DNA of 64,000 nt from JBBQLG01 sp964251665 (GTDB lineage: Bacteria; Bacteroidota; Bacteroidia; Cytophagales; Spirosomataceae), in the NCBI GenBank assembly GCA_964251665.1, contig CAXUKO010000019.1, positions 1 to 64,000 on the forward strand, given 5' to 3'. Below are positions 50,727 to 59,712 of the stretch, in pieces. The notes below the pieces were generated by a model, which made no database searches, was not told the DNA's origin, and saw only the letters and a program-made list of their open reading frames with translations. The position numbers and the translations under genes are program-made. Every line of letters begins with the position of its first letter. The stretch's first letter is position 1.

Positions 50727-50734
50727 TAAGTTTG
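50727..50734 (+). promoter_or_regulatory. -7 element of the intact type B Uma2-like gene
   Basis: TAAGTTTG matches TAnnTTTG 30 bases before ATG 50765; a TTTTCG lies just upstream. The pseudogene copy has TAAGTTTT in the equivalent place. Confidence 0.5.
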
Positions 50735-50764
50735 ACTTCCATTCCGGGACAAAAACAATCGACT

Positions 50765-51208
50765 ATGTACTTTCCGGCAGCTACCGAATCGTCACTGATT
50801 CATGAAGATCAGGGGGTATGGGCACCTATCGATCATCAGCGGGTCATTTCATTATTAAACATCGGCCTGGGCGTCATGTATCATCGTGAGCAATCAATAA
50901 CCCTGGAACCCCTGCCCGAAACAATGCTCGACGAAGGAAAAGCAAGCCCGGTTCCCGACATTTTACTGCGGGATAATCAAACGGCTCAAACCCCTATCAT
51001 TATCGAGGTATGTCATACCAATGGGTTAAAAGGTGATCTGCGTAAAGTAATTCAACTCATTGACGAAGACCTGTATGGAATCCGGGAGGGATTTATCCAT
51101 GACTACCGTACGGGTCATTGGCTTCGTTATGCGTTTGGTGACGGCAGTGTTACCAGCGAGTCGTCGTTTTCTGAAATTCTAAACCTCGATCTGAATCAGT
51201 TTCTGTAG
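50765..51208 (+). CDS. Uma2-like nuclease-fold protein, type B, intact
   Basis: A 147-residue protein. The pattern VPDILLRDN (D65) followed by TPIIIEVCH (E81) fits a PD-(D/E)xK nuclease-like core, and KVIQLIDEDLYGIREGFIHD is a conserved helix. It is related to but clearly distinct from the type A genes and I am less sure of the family name. It is the intact counterpart of the pseudogene at 30199. It diverges from permease f and converges on permease g, and its stop codon is part of a perfect 22-bp palindrome with the stop codon of g. Confidence 0.72.
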   Translation: MYFPAATESSLIHEDQGVWAPIDHQRVISLLNIGLGVMYHREQSITLEPLPETMLDEGKASPVPDILLRDNQTAQTPIIIEVCHTNGLKGDLRKVIQLIDEDLYGIREGFIHDYRTGHWLRYAFGDGSVTSESSFSEILNLDLNQFL

Positions 51209-51226
51209 AGCCGGTACCGGCTCTAC
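51205..51226. terminator. Perfect 22-bp palindrome holding two stop codons
   Basis: GTAGAGCCGGT and ACCGGCTCTAC are exact complements with no loop. One half contains the TAG of the type B gene and the other half the TAG of permease g. It may end transcription both ways, although no T run follows. Confidence 0.5.
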
Positions 51227-53613
51227 TCACTGCGTAAACTCTTAATCGGGTTCATCAAGGCAGCACTAATCGCCCGGTAGCCAATGGTAATCATGGCGAT
51301 CAGGAATGTACCGGCAATGGCCAGCACAAACACATCGATACTCAGGGGGATCTTGTATTCAAAGTTCTTCAGCCAGGCCGTCATGGCGTACCAGGCAATG
51401 GGCGCTGCTACCCCAAAGGCAATCAGGATCAGGCGCGAGAACTCTTTGGCGAAAATCCACACGATCTGACCGGTGCTGCTGCCCAGCACTTTACGGATGC
51501 CAATCTCTTTCGTTTTCTGCGTCGCCATAAACGACACCAGCCCGTATAATCCCAGACAACCAATGAAGATGGCAATGGCTGCAAACGCCTGAATCAGCTT
51601 CAGCATCAGGGCTTCTGTCTCGTAGAACTTCGCGATCTGTTCATCCAGAAACTGGTAGGCAAAAATCTGATCGGGATGCATCTCGCTCCATGTCTTCTCA
51701 ATGGCCGCCAGCGTCGTTTTTGCAGTGGCCAGATCGATCTTAACGGCATAGTTACTGTACTGATCAGGTGCCGACGCAATGGCAACGGCTTGGATTTCTT
51801 CGTGGAACGATAGATTATGAAAGTCCCTAACAACGCCGACAATTGGCCCCTTCATCGTTCCATTCAAGCTCAGCATCTTCCCGAGCAGCTCCGAAGGTGA
51901 TGTTAGGTTAAGCTTCCGGGCAAACATCTCATTCACAACAAATTCTCGCACGGTATCGGCCGCATACATATTCCGCCCGGCTACCAGCTGAAGGTCAAAC
52001 ATCGGGATGTAGTTGTCGTCGGCAGCCCGTACGTTAACGGCGAAGGTTTCATCTTCGGCCCGGTTATCGTACTGGGGCGATGTAGTCCAGTAGTCATTCG
52101 AAGCCGGAGCCGCCTGGCAAAGGGATACTTTCTTTACGCCCGCCAGTTTTGACAGGCGCTCCTGTAGTGTATGCTGGGTCTGAATTTTCGATTCCGATGC
52201 GATGGGCACCATCACGACCGCATCCTTATCGAAACCCAAGTTCGATTGCTGGGCAAACCGCATCTGACTGGCAATGATGATAACGCCAATAATGAGCATC
52301 TGCGAAATAGCAAACTGCGCCACAATAAGCGTCCGGCGCGTATTGAAGCCGCCAATGGCCTGCTGGGATAGCTTGCCTTTGAGGGCCAGAACCGGTTGAA
52401 AACGGGCCAGAATAAGGCCGGGATACGAGCCGGCAAAGAAGGTTACCGTGACCGTTAACAGGAGAATGAACGTGGTCAACGACCAATCAGAGAACAAACT
52501 AAGGCTCATTCTCGATTGAAACCAGTCATTAACTGACGGCAGGGCTGCCTGAGACAAAACCACAGCTACCCCCATAGCAGCAACGGTGATAAGGCCGGTT
52601 TCGGCGATGAATTGCCAGAAAAGCTGTCCCCGAACGCTGCCCAGCACCTTGCGTACCCCTACTTCTTTCGAGCGGTTGAGCGCCTGTGCCGTGGCCAGGT
52701 TGATGAAGTTGACGCAAGCCGTAATGATCAAAAACAGCCCAATCAGGGCCAGCACCCACAAATTAGTACTCGTCATCACCCCACCATACCGGGCGTTAAA
52801 ATGAACATCCGAAAGGGGTTGCAGGTGGTAATGGTGTATGTTTTTACTGGTTGGCCGAAATTTCTTAACGTAAGCGGGCATCACTTTCTCGACCTGTGCC
52901 GCTGAGACACCCGGCCGAAGCCGGACAAAACATTGCAGGGTGCTGTGGATGCCACCCCAGGCGTCATCGCTGGCCATCCACTCATCGAATTGGCGCAGCG
53001 TGGCGTAGGAAACGAAGATTTCACTTCGGCGGTCCGTATTGTCCGGCAGGTCTTTCAGAACGCCGGTGATTCTAAAGGTAATCTTGTTATCGAGCCGGAA
53101 CGTTTTATTGATCGGACTGCTGTTGCCGAAGTATTTCCGGGCCATTCGCTCGGTCAGAATCGCCGTATTCGGTTCGGTGAGTACGGTCGCTTTGCTACCC
53201 TGTAGGAGCGGGAAATTGAAAATAGCAAAGTAGTCAGGTTCGGCAAACGCAACCCCGTCCACTTCTTTAAACTTTCGGCTATCCTTGCCGTCCTGAATGG
53301 TAATTAACACATTATCGGCTGTGACAATCCGAGCGACCTTTTCGCCGAACGTGTAATCGTTCCGAAAGGCTTTACCCAATGGGCTGGGCACACTGGGCGA
53401 ATAGGCGGTCGTCTCGCGGTGATACTCGGTCACGAAGCGATAAATCCGGTCCGAGTCAACGTGGAAATTATCGAAACTCAGGTGGTAGGTAACCAACGTG
53501 AAAATGAGTATGCCGCAGGTCATGCCCAGCGCCAGCCCCAGCACGTTGATGGTGGCGTAGGCGCGGTTACGGGTCAGATTCCGCCGGGCAATTTTGAGGT
53601 AGTTGCTGAGCAT
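51223..53613 (-). CDS. MacB/FtsX-like ABC permease g
   Basis: A 796-residue paralogue, transcribed alone. It starts MLSNYLKIARRNL; segment 1 is near 21-43 (NVLGLALGMTCGILIFTLVT). Coupling stretches are KEVGVRKVLGSVRGQLFWQF and KEIGIRKVLGSSTGQIVWIF, and the tail is ALMNPIKSLRSE with Ile for Val. It shares ATAQALNR and QFAISQMLIIG with permease a, and like a it has a type B Uma2-like gene directly beyond its 3' end, so the pair probably arose by duplication of a two-gene unit. Confidence 0.92.
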   Translation of the reverse strand: MLSNYLKIARRNLTRNRAYATINVLGLALGMTCGILIFTLVTYHLSFDNFHVDSDRIYRFVTEYHRETTAYSPSVPSPLGKAFRNDYTFGEKVARIVTADNVLITIQDGKDSRKFKEVDGVAFAEPDYFAIFNFPLLQGSKATVLTEPNTAILTERMARKYFGNSSPINKTFRLDNKITFRITGVLKDLPDNTDRRSEIFVSYATLRQFDEWMASDDAWGGIHSTLQCFVRLRPGVSAAQVEKVMPAYVKKFRPTSKNIHHYHLQPLSDVHFNARYGGVMTSTNLWVLALIGLFLIITACVNFINLATAQALNRSKEVGVRKVLGSVRGQLFWQFIAETGLITVAAMGVAVVLSQAALPSVNDWFQSRMSLSLFSDWSLTTFILLLTVTVTFFAGSYPGLILARFQPVLALKGKLSQQAIGGFNTRRTLIVAQFAISQMLIIGVIIIASQMRFAQQSNLGFDKDAVVMVPIASESKIQTQHTLQERLSKLAGVKKVSLCQAAPASNDYWTTSPQYDNRAEDETFAVNVRAADDNYIPMFDLQLVAGRNMYAADTVREFVVNEMFARKLNLTSPSELLGKMLSLNGTMKGPIVGVVRDFHNLSFHEEIQAVAIASAPDQYSNYAVKIDLATAKTTLAAIEKTWSEMHPDQIFAYQFLDEQIAKFYETEALMLKLIQAFAAIAIFIGCLGLYGLVSFMATQKTKEIGIRKVLGSSTGQIVWIFAKEFSRLILIAFGVAAPIAWYAMTAWLKNFEYKIPLSIDVFVLAIAGTFLIAMITIGYRAISAALMNPIKSLRSE

Positions 53614-53631
53614 TTGCTGTTGCGTTTTGGT

Positions 53632-53639
53632 TATCTTTG
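53632..53639 (+). promoter_or_regulatory. -7 element of the second type A Uma2-like gene
   Basis: TATCTTTG matches TAnnTTTG 18 bases before ATG 53658, in the same context (GGTTA-C-TTTGAAAAAA) as the element before the other type A gene. Confidence 0.5.
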
Positions 53640-53657
53640 AAAAAACCTCGTCTGTTT

Positions 53658-54137
53658 ATGGAAGCCATTTTTGAAGACCCCAGCATCACCGACGAAACTC
53701 AGGATGAAAAAATATCAAGCCTAAACCACTCCGATTTACAAACCCGTTTAGGTTTCCTATTAATGTCAGCTTACAGGCACGAATACAGCATATATACCGA
53801 ACTTGATTTTGATTTTGCTTCCGGCAAAACCCGTCCTGATCTCAGCATCATGCCTAAACGGAAAGCCAATTGGCTGGCCGACGAAATTGTGATGCAGGAG
53901 GTGCCTTTTACTACCATCGAAATCCTCTCGCCGGAGCAGAGTTTGAACTGCCTGACTGAACGCATTTACAAAAAACATTTTCCAGCGGGTGTAAAAACGG
54001 TTTGGTTAGTGGTGCCTACTGTACAAACTGTTTCCATTTTGTTACCCAACCGCAAGCAAGTCAACTTCTCTCAGGGTATCATCACTGATCCGGTGACTAC
54101 CATTCAACTCAATCTGAATGATATTTTTGAGGAGTAA
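53658..54137 (+). CDS. Uma2 family nuclease-fold protein, type A copy 2
   Basis: A 159-residue protein with the Uma2 core TELDFDFASGKTRPDLSI (D61) and TTIEILSPEQS (E88) and the segment KKHFPAGVKTVWLVVP. It matches the copy at 47869 along its whole length, including promoter spacing. The start at 53658 is set by that match; seven further codons are open upstream. It diverges from permease g and ends one base before the end of permease h. Confidence 0.82.
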   Translation: MEAIFEDPSITDETQDEKISSLNHSDLQTRLGFLLMSAYRHEYSIYTELDFDFASGKTRPDLSIMPKRKANWLADEIVMQEVPFTTIEILSPEQSLNCLTERIYKKHFPAGVKTVWLVVPTVQTVSILLPNRKQVNFSQGIITDPVTTIQLNLNDIFEE

Positions 54138-54138
54138 A

Positions 54139-56547
54139 TCATTCGCTCCGTAAACTCTTCACCGGGTTCATCAGGGCGGCCCGGACTACCTGAACCGTCA
54201 CTACAATGCCGGTGATGACAGCCAGCAGTATACCCACCAGTGCAAAGGAATCCCAGCTAATCCGGGTATGGTACGCGTAACCGGCCAGCCAGTCTGTCAG
54301 AACATAGTAAGCCAGTGGCCAGGCCACTGTGTTAGCCAGCAACAGCATCCAGGCGTATTCGGTCAGGAACAGGCCAATCACATGGGGTACCGACGCCCCC
54401 AGTACTTTCCGAACCCCTACCTCTTTGGTTCGGCGGGCTACACTCAATGATACCAGCCCGACTACGCCCAGCAGGACAATAAGCAAGGCCAGTGCCGTGG
54501 CCACATAACCGGCTTTCTCCAACTGCAACTCCGTCTGATATAGCTTCTGGAGCGTATCATCCATGAATGCATAGTCAAGCGGAGCATCCGGGAAACGTTC
54601 ACGCCAGGCCTGATCGATGCCGCTGATGGTCCGGCGTGGATTACCCGGTGCCAGTCGGAACGAGAAAAATCGGTAAATCGGTAGTGCCTGAACCTGACCA
54701 ATAGCCAGCGGGCGAATTACCTGATGCAGGGTGCCAACGTGAAAATCGTGGACGACCCCCTGAATATGATAGGTGCGCGGAAAACCCTGAAAGCGAACCT
54801 GACGGCCCACGGCGGCTTCCGGTGTTTTGTACCCCAGCGCCTTCGTAGCGGCTTCGTTCAGCACCAGACTTGTTGAGTCGTAGCTGCCCTGACCCGCATG
54901 AAAATACCGACCCGACCGGAGCGCGATCTGGTAGGTCTGCGCGTAGTGTTCGTCGGTCGTCATGACCGCCACACTAACTGCCTGGGTAGAATCTTTTCCC
55001 TCGGCGTAGATATTGCCGCTGTTGCCAACGTTGCCGTTGGGGATCTCGAACGATAAACTGGCCGACTGAATGCCGGGTAACCGGGCAAACTGATCGCGGG
55101 CCGCCTGCATTCGCGTTACGCCGCCGGCGCTCCAGTTGCGGGGCAGGGACGATATGGTCAGCACCGCGTCTTTTTTGAAGCCGAGGTCAGTCGTGAAGAA
55201 ATAGGCGATTTGCCGCGACACGATGATGGCACCGATGAACACGAACACGGCAATGGCAAACTGCCCCGTGACTAACGCCCGCCGGAACAACTGACCTTCG
55301 CGAATGGAGCGGGTTTTGCCCCGGAGCGAATCAATAGTTGAATAAGCCGACAGATACAGGGCCGGATAGCTGCCCGCCAGAGTGCCAACCAGGAGCGTCA
55401 GCACCATCAGGCCACCAAAGAAAGATCCCGGCAAATCAGTCAGCGACGGAATGGCCTTGCCCACTACCGTACCAAACAGGGCCTGTAAGAGCGGGTATAA
55501 ACCCATCGACAGAAGCACGGCAACACCGGTCAGTACCAGCGCTTCGACCAGAAACTGAACGGTCAACTGCTGCCGGACACCGCCCAATACTTTCCTGACG
55601 CCAATTTCGCGTAGCCGCGATGATGAACTACCCAGCGATAGATTAACGAAGTTGACGACCGCCATCAACAGAATGAACCCGGCAACGGCCAGCAAGGTAA
55701 CAATCATCCGCCGGACTAATCCATTATTGCTTTGGAGATAATACGCCGGTAAAGGCGTTACATAGGCCGTCAGGTTTTTCGCAATCGCCGGGGGCGTATT
55801 GGTCGCCAGTAACCGGGCAAGCGGCTGTTGCAGCGCCTGCGCGCTTACGCCGGGCTGCAACTCTACATAGTTAACGATATACTGGTTTTGCCAGGAAAAA
55901 ATGGCCTGTCCAAAATAATCGGCGCTTCGCAGCGACATAAATACTTCGGTGAATTCGGTCAATAAGTTCGTTACCGAGTTGGTAGGCAATGGTTTCAGCA
56001 CCCCCGTTACCACAAACGTTTGTTTACCCGACTGCGGTGTTTCGACCGTCAGCGACTGGTTCAACACGTCGGTTCGGCCAAAATATTTCAGGGCTTTGGC
56101 TTCGGTAAGAACAATGGCATTGGGGCCGGTCAGGGCGGTACGCGGGTTGCCTTGCAACAGGGCAAAGCCGAACATTGTCAGCAGCGTAGAATCGCCGATC
56201 TGAATGGATTCCCGGAAATGGTTGGCCCCTTTCGACAGGGTAGCACTTGCCCCGTAGAACCGATAGTAATTGGCAACTAACGACGGGTATTGGGCTTTCA
56301 GGGCGGGCGCTACCGGTACCAGCGTGGTGATATCCATACCCATACCCGCCACCTTCCACCGGCTTTGAACGAGACACTGTTGCCCGGCATTACGGAGGGA
56401 TCGATTTATTTGCCATTCGCCCCAGACGTAGCTGCCAATCAACAGGGCGAACGTAATGCCGCTGGCCAGCCCAACAATATTCAGGAGTGAATAAAAGCGC
56501 CGATTCAGCAGATTCCGCCAGGCGATTTTGAGGTAGTTTCGGAGCAT
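54139..56547 (-). CDS. MacB/FtsX-like ABC permease h
   Basis: An 802-residue paralogue, the most diverged in its second half: the coupling stretch is KEVGVRKVLGASVPHVIGLF, segment 7 is LLLANTVAWPLAYYVLTDWL, and the usual two-phenylalanine region is changed, but the tail ALMNPVKSLRSE is kept. In the first half it has LSLGSSSSRLREIGVRKVLG instead of the usual TAR-type stretch. It is the last gene of the hypothetical-i-h unit, 13 bases after i. Confidence 0.92.
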   Translation of the reverse strand: MLRNYLKIAWRNLLNRRFYSLLNIVGLASGITFALLIGSYVWGEWQINRSLRNAGQQCLVQSRWKVAGMGMDITTLVPVAPALKAQYPSLVANYYRFYGASATLSKGANHFRESIQIGDSTLLTMFGFALLQGNPRTALTGPNAIVLTEAKALKYFGRTDVLNQSLTVETPQSGKQTFVVTGVLKPLPTNSVTNLLTEFTEVFMSLRSADYFGQAIFSWQNQYIVNYVELQPGVSAQALQQPLARLLATNTPPAIAKNLTAYVTPLPAYYLQSNNGLVRRMIVTLLAVAGFILLMAVVNFVNLSLGSSSSRLREIGVRKVLGGVRQQLTVQFLVEALVLTGVAVLLSMGLYPLLQALFGTVVGKAIPSLTDLPGSFFGGLMVLTLLVGTLAGSYPALYLSAYSTIDSLRGKTRSIREGQLFRRALVTGQFAIAVFVFIGAIIVSRQIAYFFTTDLGFKKDAVLTISSLPRNWSAGGVTRMQAARDQFARLPGIQSASLSFEIPNGNVGNSGNIYAEGKDSTQAVSVAVMTTDEHYAQTYQIALRSGRYFHAGQGSYDSTSLVLNEAATKALGYKTPEAAVGRQVRFQGFPRTYHIQGVVHDFHVGTLHQVIRPLAIGQVQALPIYRFFSFRLAPGNPRRTISGIDQAWRERFPDAPLDYAFMDDTLQKLYQTELQLEKAGYVATALALLIVLLGVVGLVSLSVARRTKEVGVRKVLGASVPHVIGLFLTEYAWMLLLANTVAWPLAYYVLTDWLAGYAYHTRISWDSFALVGILLAVITGIVVTVQVVRAALMNPVKSLRSE

Positions 56548-56560
56548 GATTACTAAGGGT

Positions 56561-58978
56561 TTATTCGCTTCGTAACGACTTCACGGGGTTCATCAACGCG
56601 GCTTTCACACTCTGGTAACTCACCGTCAGCAGCGCAATGCACACCGCCAGCAGCCCCGCCCCGGCGAAGACCCACCAGGCAATGTCGATTTTATAGGCGA
56701 AATCCCGTAACCACTCATGCATGGCGTACCAGGCAATAGGCGACGCAATGACAATGGCAATCAACACCAGTTTCAGAAAGTCTTTGCTGAGCAGCGTCAC
56801 GATGCTCAGGACTGACGCGCCCAGCACTTTGCGGACCCCAATCTCCTTGGTGCGCTGCTGAATCGAAATCAGGGCAATCGAGAACAAACCCAGACACGAC
56901 AACAGAATGGCAATGCCAGCCGCCGACGAGAAAATGGTGGCCAGCCGCTGCTCTTTTTTATACCAGCGTTCGGTATTTTCGTCCAGAAACGACCCGATGA
57001 ACTCCTGCTTTGGCGCAACCGATTTCCAGACGGTTTTAAGGGTTTCCATCGCGGCTGTCAGGTTTTGGGGATTCACCCGCACCAGAATATACTCAACCGG
57101 ACTACTCGTTTCCATTTGCAGGGCAATGGGTTTGGCCGCCTGATGCAGCGAATACAGATTAAAGTCCGACACGACGCCCACCACCTGAAACAGTTTGTCG
57201 CCGGGCTTGATGAACTTACCCACCGGATTCGCTTCGCCCAGCGCCTTCGCCATGCTCTGCGTAATGAGCACCGCCGTACTCGAATCGGTGCTGAACGCCG
57301 GGCTAAAATCACGTCCCTGTACCAGCCGGATACCCATTGTTTTCAGGTAATCCAGGTCTACCCGCAGCCAGTCGCAGTTGATGTCGCGTTTGCCGTACAG
57401 GAAGCCGTACATACTCCGCGATGAACTACCGTCCAGTCCCGCCCCAATGTTAACGCCCGACCCCGATACAGCCACAATATTGGGTTGATTGGCTAGTCGG
57501 TCGCGCATGGTTTTCAGGGTGGCCACGCCGTTGAGTTCGTTGCCCACCGGAATACTAACCACCTGCTCCTTGTCCAGGCCCATCGGCCGCTGCTGCAAAT
57601 ACGTGATCTGCTGCCGCACAATAATGGTGCAGACAATGAGCAGACACGCAATGGTAAACTGCGTGATGATGAGCGAATTACGCAGCATACCCGGTCGGCT
57701 CACCTTAACCTTTCCTTTCAGCACATCCACCGCGTTAAACCGCGTGACGAACCAGGCCGGATACCCACCGGCTACCAAGGTGATGAGCAGGAAGCCCAGC
57801 CCCGTAACCAGCAGCACCCCGGGTTGCAGGAAGCTGGCTAACGACAGATGACTTTTGAACAAACGGTTAAACGTGGGCAGTACGCCGTAGGCCAGGGCGA
57901 GGCCAAGCAGCAGGGCGATCAGGCACAGCAACAGGGTTTCGCCCCAGATCTGACTGAACAGTTGCCCCCGCTGCGCCCCCAGCGACTTGCGAACACCCAC
58001 CTCCCGCGCCCGGGAGAGTGATTGCGCAATGGTCAGGTTGATAAAATTGATGCAGGCAATGGCGAGAATAAACAGCCCGACAAGCAGCAGGGTGTAGATA
58101 TACGCCCGGCTGATACCCTGTCCGTAGGTGGTGAGGGTGTCGAAGTGCACCTCCCGCATTGGTTGCAGCAGGAGGCTTTTCTGAAAGCCCAGCTCATTTT
58201 TGGGGTATCCCTGCGCCTGCTGCTCTTTGTTTTCTGTAGCGAAGTACTTGTCCATGAAGGCCTGCGTGCGCCGTTGCAGTGTCTGCGGGTCGGTACCGGC
58301 TTTCAGTTTGATGTACACATCGTGGCTGCCGTGATCCCAGCGGGTTTTGTTATCCTGATAATCACCCGCGTTTTCGCTGCGGACAAGGGCATCGAATGTC
58401 AGGGTGGAATTTTCGGGCGAATCACTGACGACGCCCGTTACCGTGAACGCCTGCCAGTGATCGTTCATGCGGAGTTGCAGCGGTTTCCCCAGCGGGTCTC
58501 CTTTACCAAACAGGTCTTTGGCCATTTTTTCGCTGATGACAATATCGCTCAGCCCATTGAGGGCCGTTTGGGTATTGCCTTTGCGAAGGGGAAACGTAAA
58601 CATTTCCAGAAAATCGGCATCGACCAGCCGGACATCTTTGTCCAGTGCCTGCTCCGTACGGCGAACACTCGTACCCTTATTGAACAACCTCGAAACGCCT
58701 TCGATCTCCGGGAATTCGGCTTTGAGCGCGGCCGTAATCGGAAAGGGCATCGTCGAGCTTTGATCGGGCGTACCGTCGCGGTGAGATGAGAGAAAATTCA
58801 GCCGGAAAATGCGGTCGGCGTCGGCATGAAAGCGGTCGTAAGACAACTCAAAGGCAGCGGTCAGAAACAGCAGCACCCCTGTACCAAACGCTACGGCCAG
58901 GCCCAGCACGGTAATGAGCGAGTGCGTCCGGTGTTTCCAGAGGGTACGAAGGGCGATTTTGAGGTAATTGCGAAGCAT
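56561..58978 (-). CDS. MacB/FtsX-like ABC permease i
   Basis: An 805-residue paralogue starting MLRNYLKIALRTL. Segment 1 is near 20-42 (TVLGLAVAFGTGVLLFLTAA). Coupling stretches are REVGVRKSLGAQRGQL and KEIGVRKVLGASVLSI; the tail is ALMNPVKSLRSE. It begins 9 bases after a small secreted hypothetical protein gene and should share its putative sigma-54 promoter at 59588-59603. It is followed by permease h after 13 bases. Confidence 0.92.
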   Translation of the reverse strand: MLRNYLKIALRTLWKHRTHSLITVLGLAVAFGTGVLLFLTAAFELSYDRFHADADRIFRLNFLSSHRDGTPDQSSTMPFPITAALKAEFPEIEGVSRLFNKGTSVRRTEQALDKDVRLVDADFLEMFTFPLRKGNTQTALNGLSDIVISEKMAKDLFGKGDPLGKPLQLRMNDHWQAFTVTGVVSDSPENSTLTFDALVRSENAGDYQDNKTRWDHGSHDVYIKLKAGTDPQTLQRRTQAFMDKYFATENKEQQAQGYPKNELGFQKSLLLQPMREVHFDTLTTYGQGISRAYIYTLLLVGLFILAIACINFINLTIAQSLSRAREVGVRKSLGAQRGQLFSQIWGETLLLCLIALLLGLALAYGVLPTFNRLFKSHLSLASFLQPGVLLVTGLGFLLITLVAGGYPAWFVTRFNAVDVLKGKVKVSRPGMLRNSLIITQFTIACLLIVCTIIVRQQITYLQQRPMGLDKEQVVSIPVGNELNGVATLKTMRDRLANQPNIVAVSGSGVNIGAGLDGSSSRSMYGFLYGKRDINCDWLRVDLDYLKTMGIRLVQGRDFSPAFSTDSSTAVLITQSMAKALGEANPVGKFIKPGDKLFQVVGVVSDFNLYSLHQAAKPIALQMETSSPVEYILVRVNPQNLTAAMETLKTVWKSVAPKQEFIGSFLDENTERWYKKEQRLATIFSSAAGIAILLSCLGLFSIALISIQQRTKEIGVRKVLGASVLSIVTLLSKDFLKLVLIAIVIASPIAWYAMHEWLRDFAYKIDIAWWVFAGAGLLAVCIALLTVSYQSVKAALMNPVKSLRSE

Positions 58979-58987
58979 AGGTAGCGC

Positions 58988-59527
58988 TTATTGATTCGTT
59001 GATTTAATGCCCAGTTCCTGCTCGGTGGCCCGGATGATGGCCTGCTTGGCCCGGTCACTTTTGCCCTGTGCGTTTACTGTCCGCTCGATCACCAGTTCGT
59101 CCCCGTCTTTGCGGAAGATGTACTGCATCCACAACCGCCCGGTCTCTTTATCGTCGCGGAACAACACCGACGCCGGGGCAATCTCACGGGGTGACAAGGC
59201 AGTAGCCGGATTCGCGGTTGACGCATAATCAGCGTCGTCGGCATCGTTTGTCTGATCGCTGCCCGGATGCTGCTCCCGGTTTGCCCGGTGATTGGCGCTA
59301 ACCTGACTGAGCGAGTCGAGCACCCGGTTCTCCAGCGCATCAACGGCCTGACGGTCCAGTGCCGAAATGTCGAACGAGCGGTTGTAATGCATGGTACGCC
59401 CCGCCCGCTCAATATCGACGCGGATACGAAGTTGCCGCCCGTCATTCGTTACCTCACGGCTGGATGATGACTGGGCCATGGCGCTAAAACCAACGGACAG
59501 GCCAAAAAAGAGGAGCAGCGTTTTCAT
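58988..59527 (-). CDS. Secreted hypothetical protein, first gene of the i-h permease unit
   Basis: A 179-residue exported protein with a signal peptide (LLLFFGLSVGFSAMAQ) and a hydrophilic body with an Asp/Asn-rich middle (SDQTNDADDADYAS). No family is recognised. The start at 59527 is preferred because the longer frame (to 59617) runs through the putative sigma-54 promoter. The gene precedes permease i by 9 bases, so the protein is probably made together with permeases i and h and may be a periplasmic partner; that is inference from position only. Confidence 0.7.
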   Translation of the reverse strand: MKTLLLFFGLSVGFSAMAQSSSSREVTNDGRQLRIRVDIERAGRTMHYNRSFDISALDRQAVDALENRVLDSLSQVSANHRANREQHPGSDQTNDADDADYASTANPATALSPREIAPASVLFRDDKETGRLWMQYIFRKDGDELVIERTVNAQGKSDRAKQAIIRATEQELGIKSTNQ

Positions 59528-59587
59528 AGAAAAAAGGAAGATTGAATCGGACGATGAGCGTTCTGAAAGACCACCATCCAGATAGCC

Positions 59588-59603
59588 TGCTACGATCGTG
59601 CCA
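59588..59603 (-). promoter_or_regulatory. Putative sigma-54 promoter of the hypothetical-i-h unit
   Basis: The minus strand reads TGGCACG-ATCG-TAGCA, against TGGCACG-N4-TTGCW: a perfect -24 element, exact spacing and one mismatch at -12. It would give a leader of about 50 bases before ATG 59527. Confidence 0.6.
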
Positions 59604-59656
59604 CTCCTATAATCCATTGTCTATCAACGGTATTCAAATTGAGCATCAATAAAAAA

Positions 59657-59694
59657 TGTCCGCTATCGGACAAAATTTTGTACGACAGCGGACA
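59657..59694 (-). promoter_or_regulatory. Tandem palindromes, putative activator sites of the hypothetical-i-h unit
   Basis: TGTCCGCTATCGGACA (59657-59672) and TGTACGACAGCGGACA (59679-59694) are centred 22 bases apart, about 74 bases upstream of the -12 element. Sequence, spacing and distance match the pair at 35781-35817. Confidence 0.62.
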
Positions 59695-59712
59695 GGTTCA
59701 GCCGGGGATAAA

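Noticed and set aside
47869..54137. Uma2-like genes considered as part of a restriction-modification system or insertion sequence
   Set aside because: There is no methyltransferase, transposase, terminal inverted repeat or target duplication next to any of the four copies.
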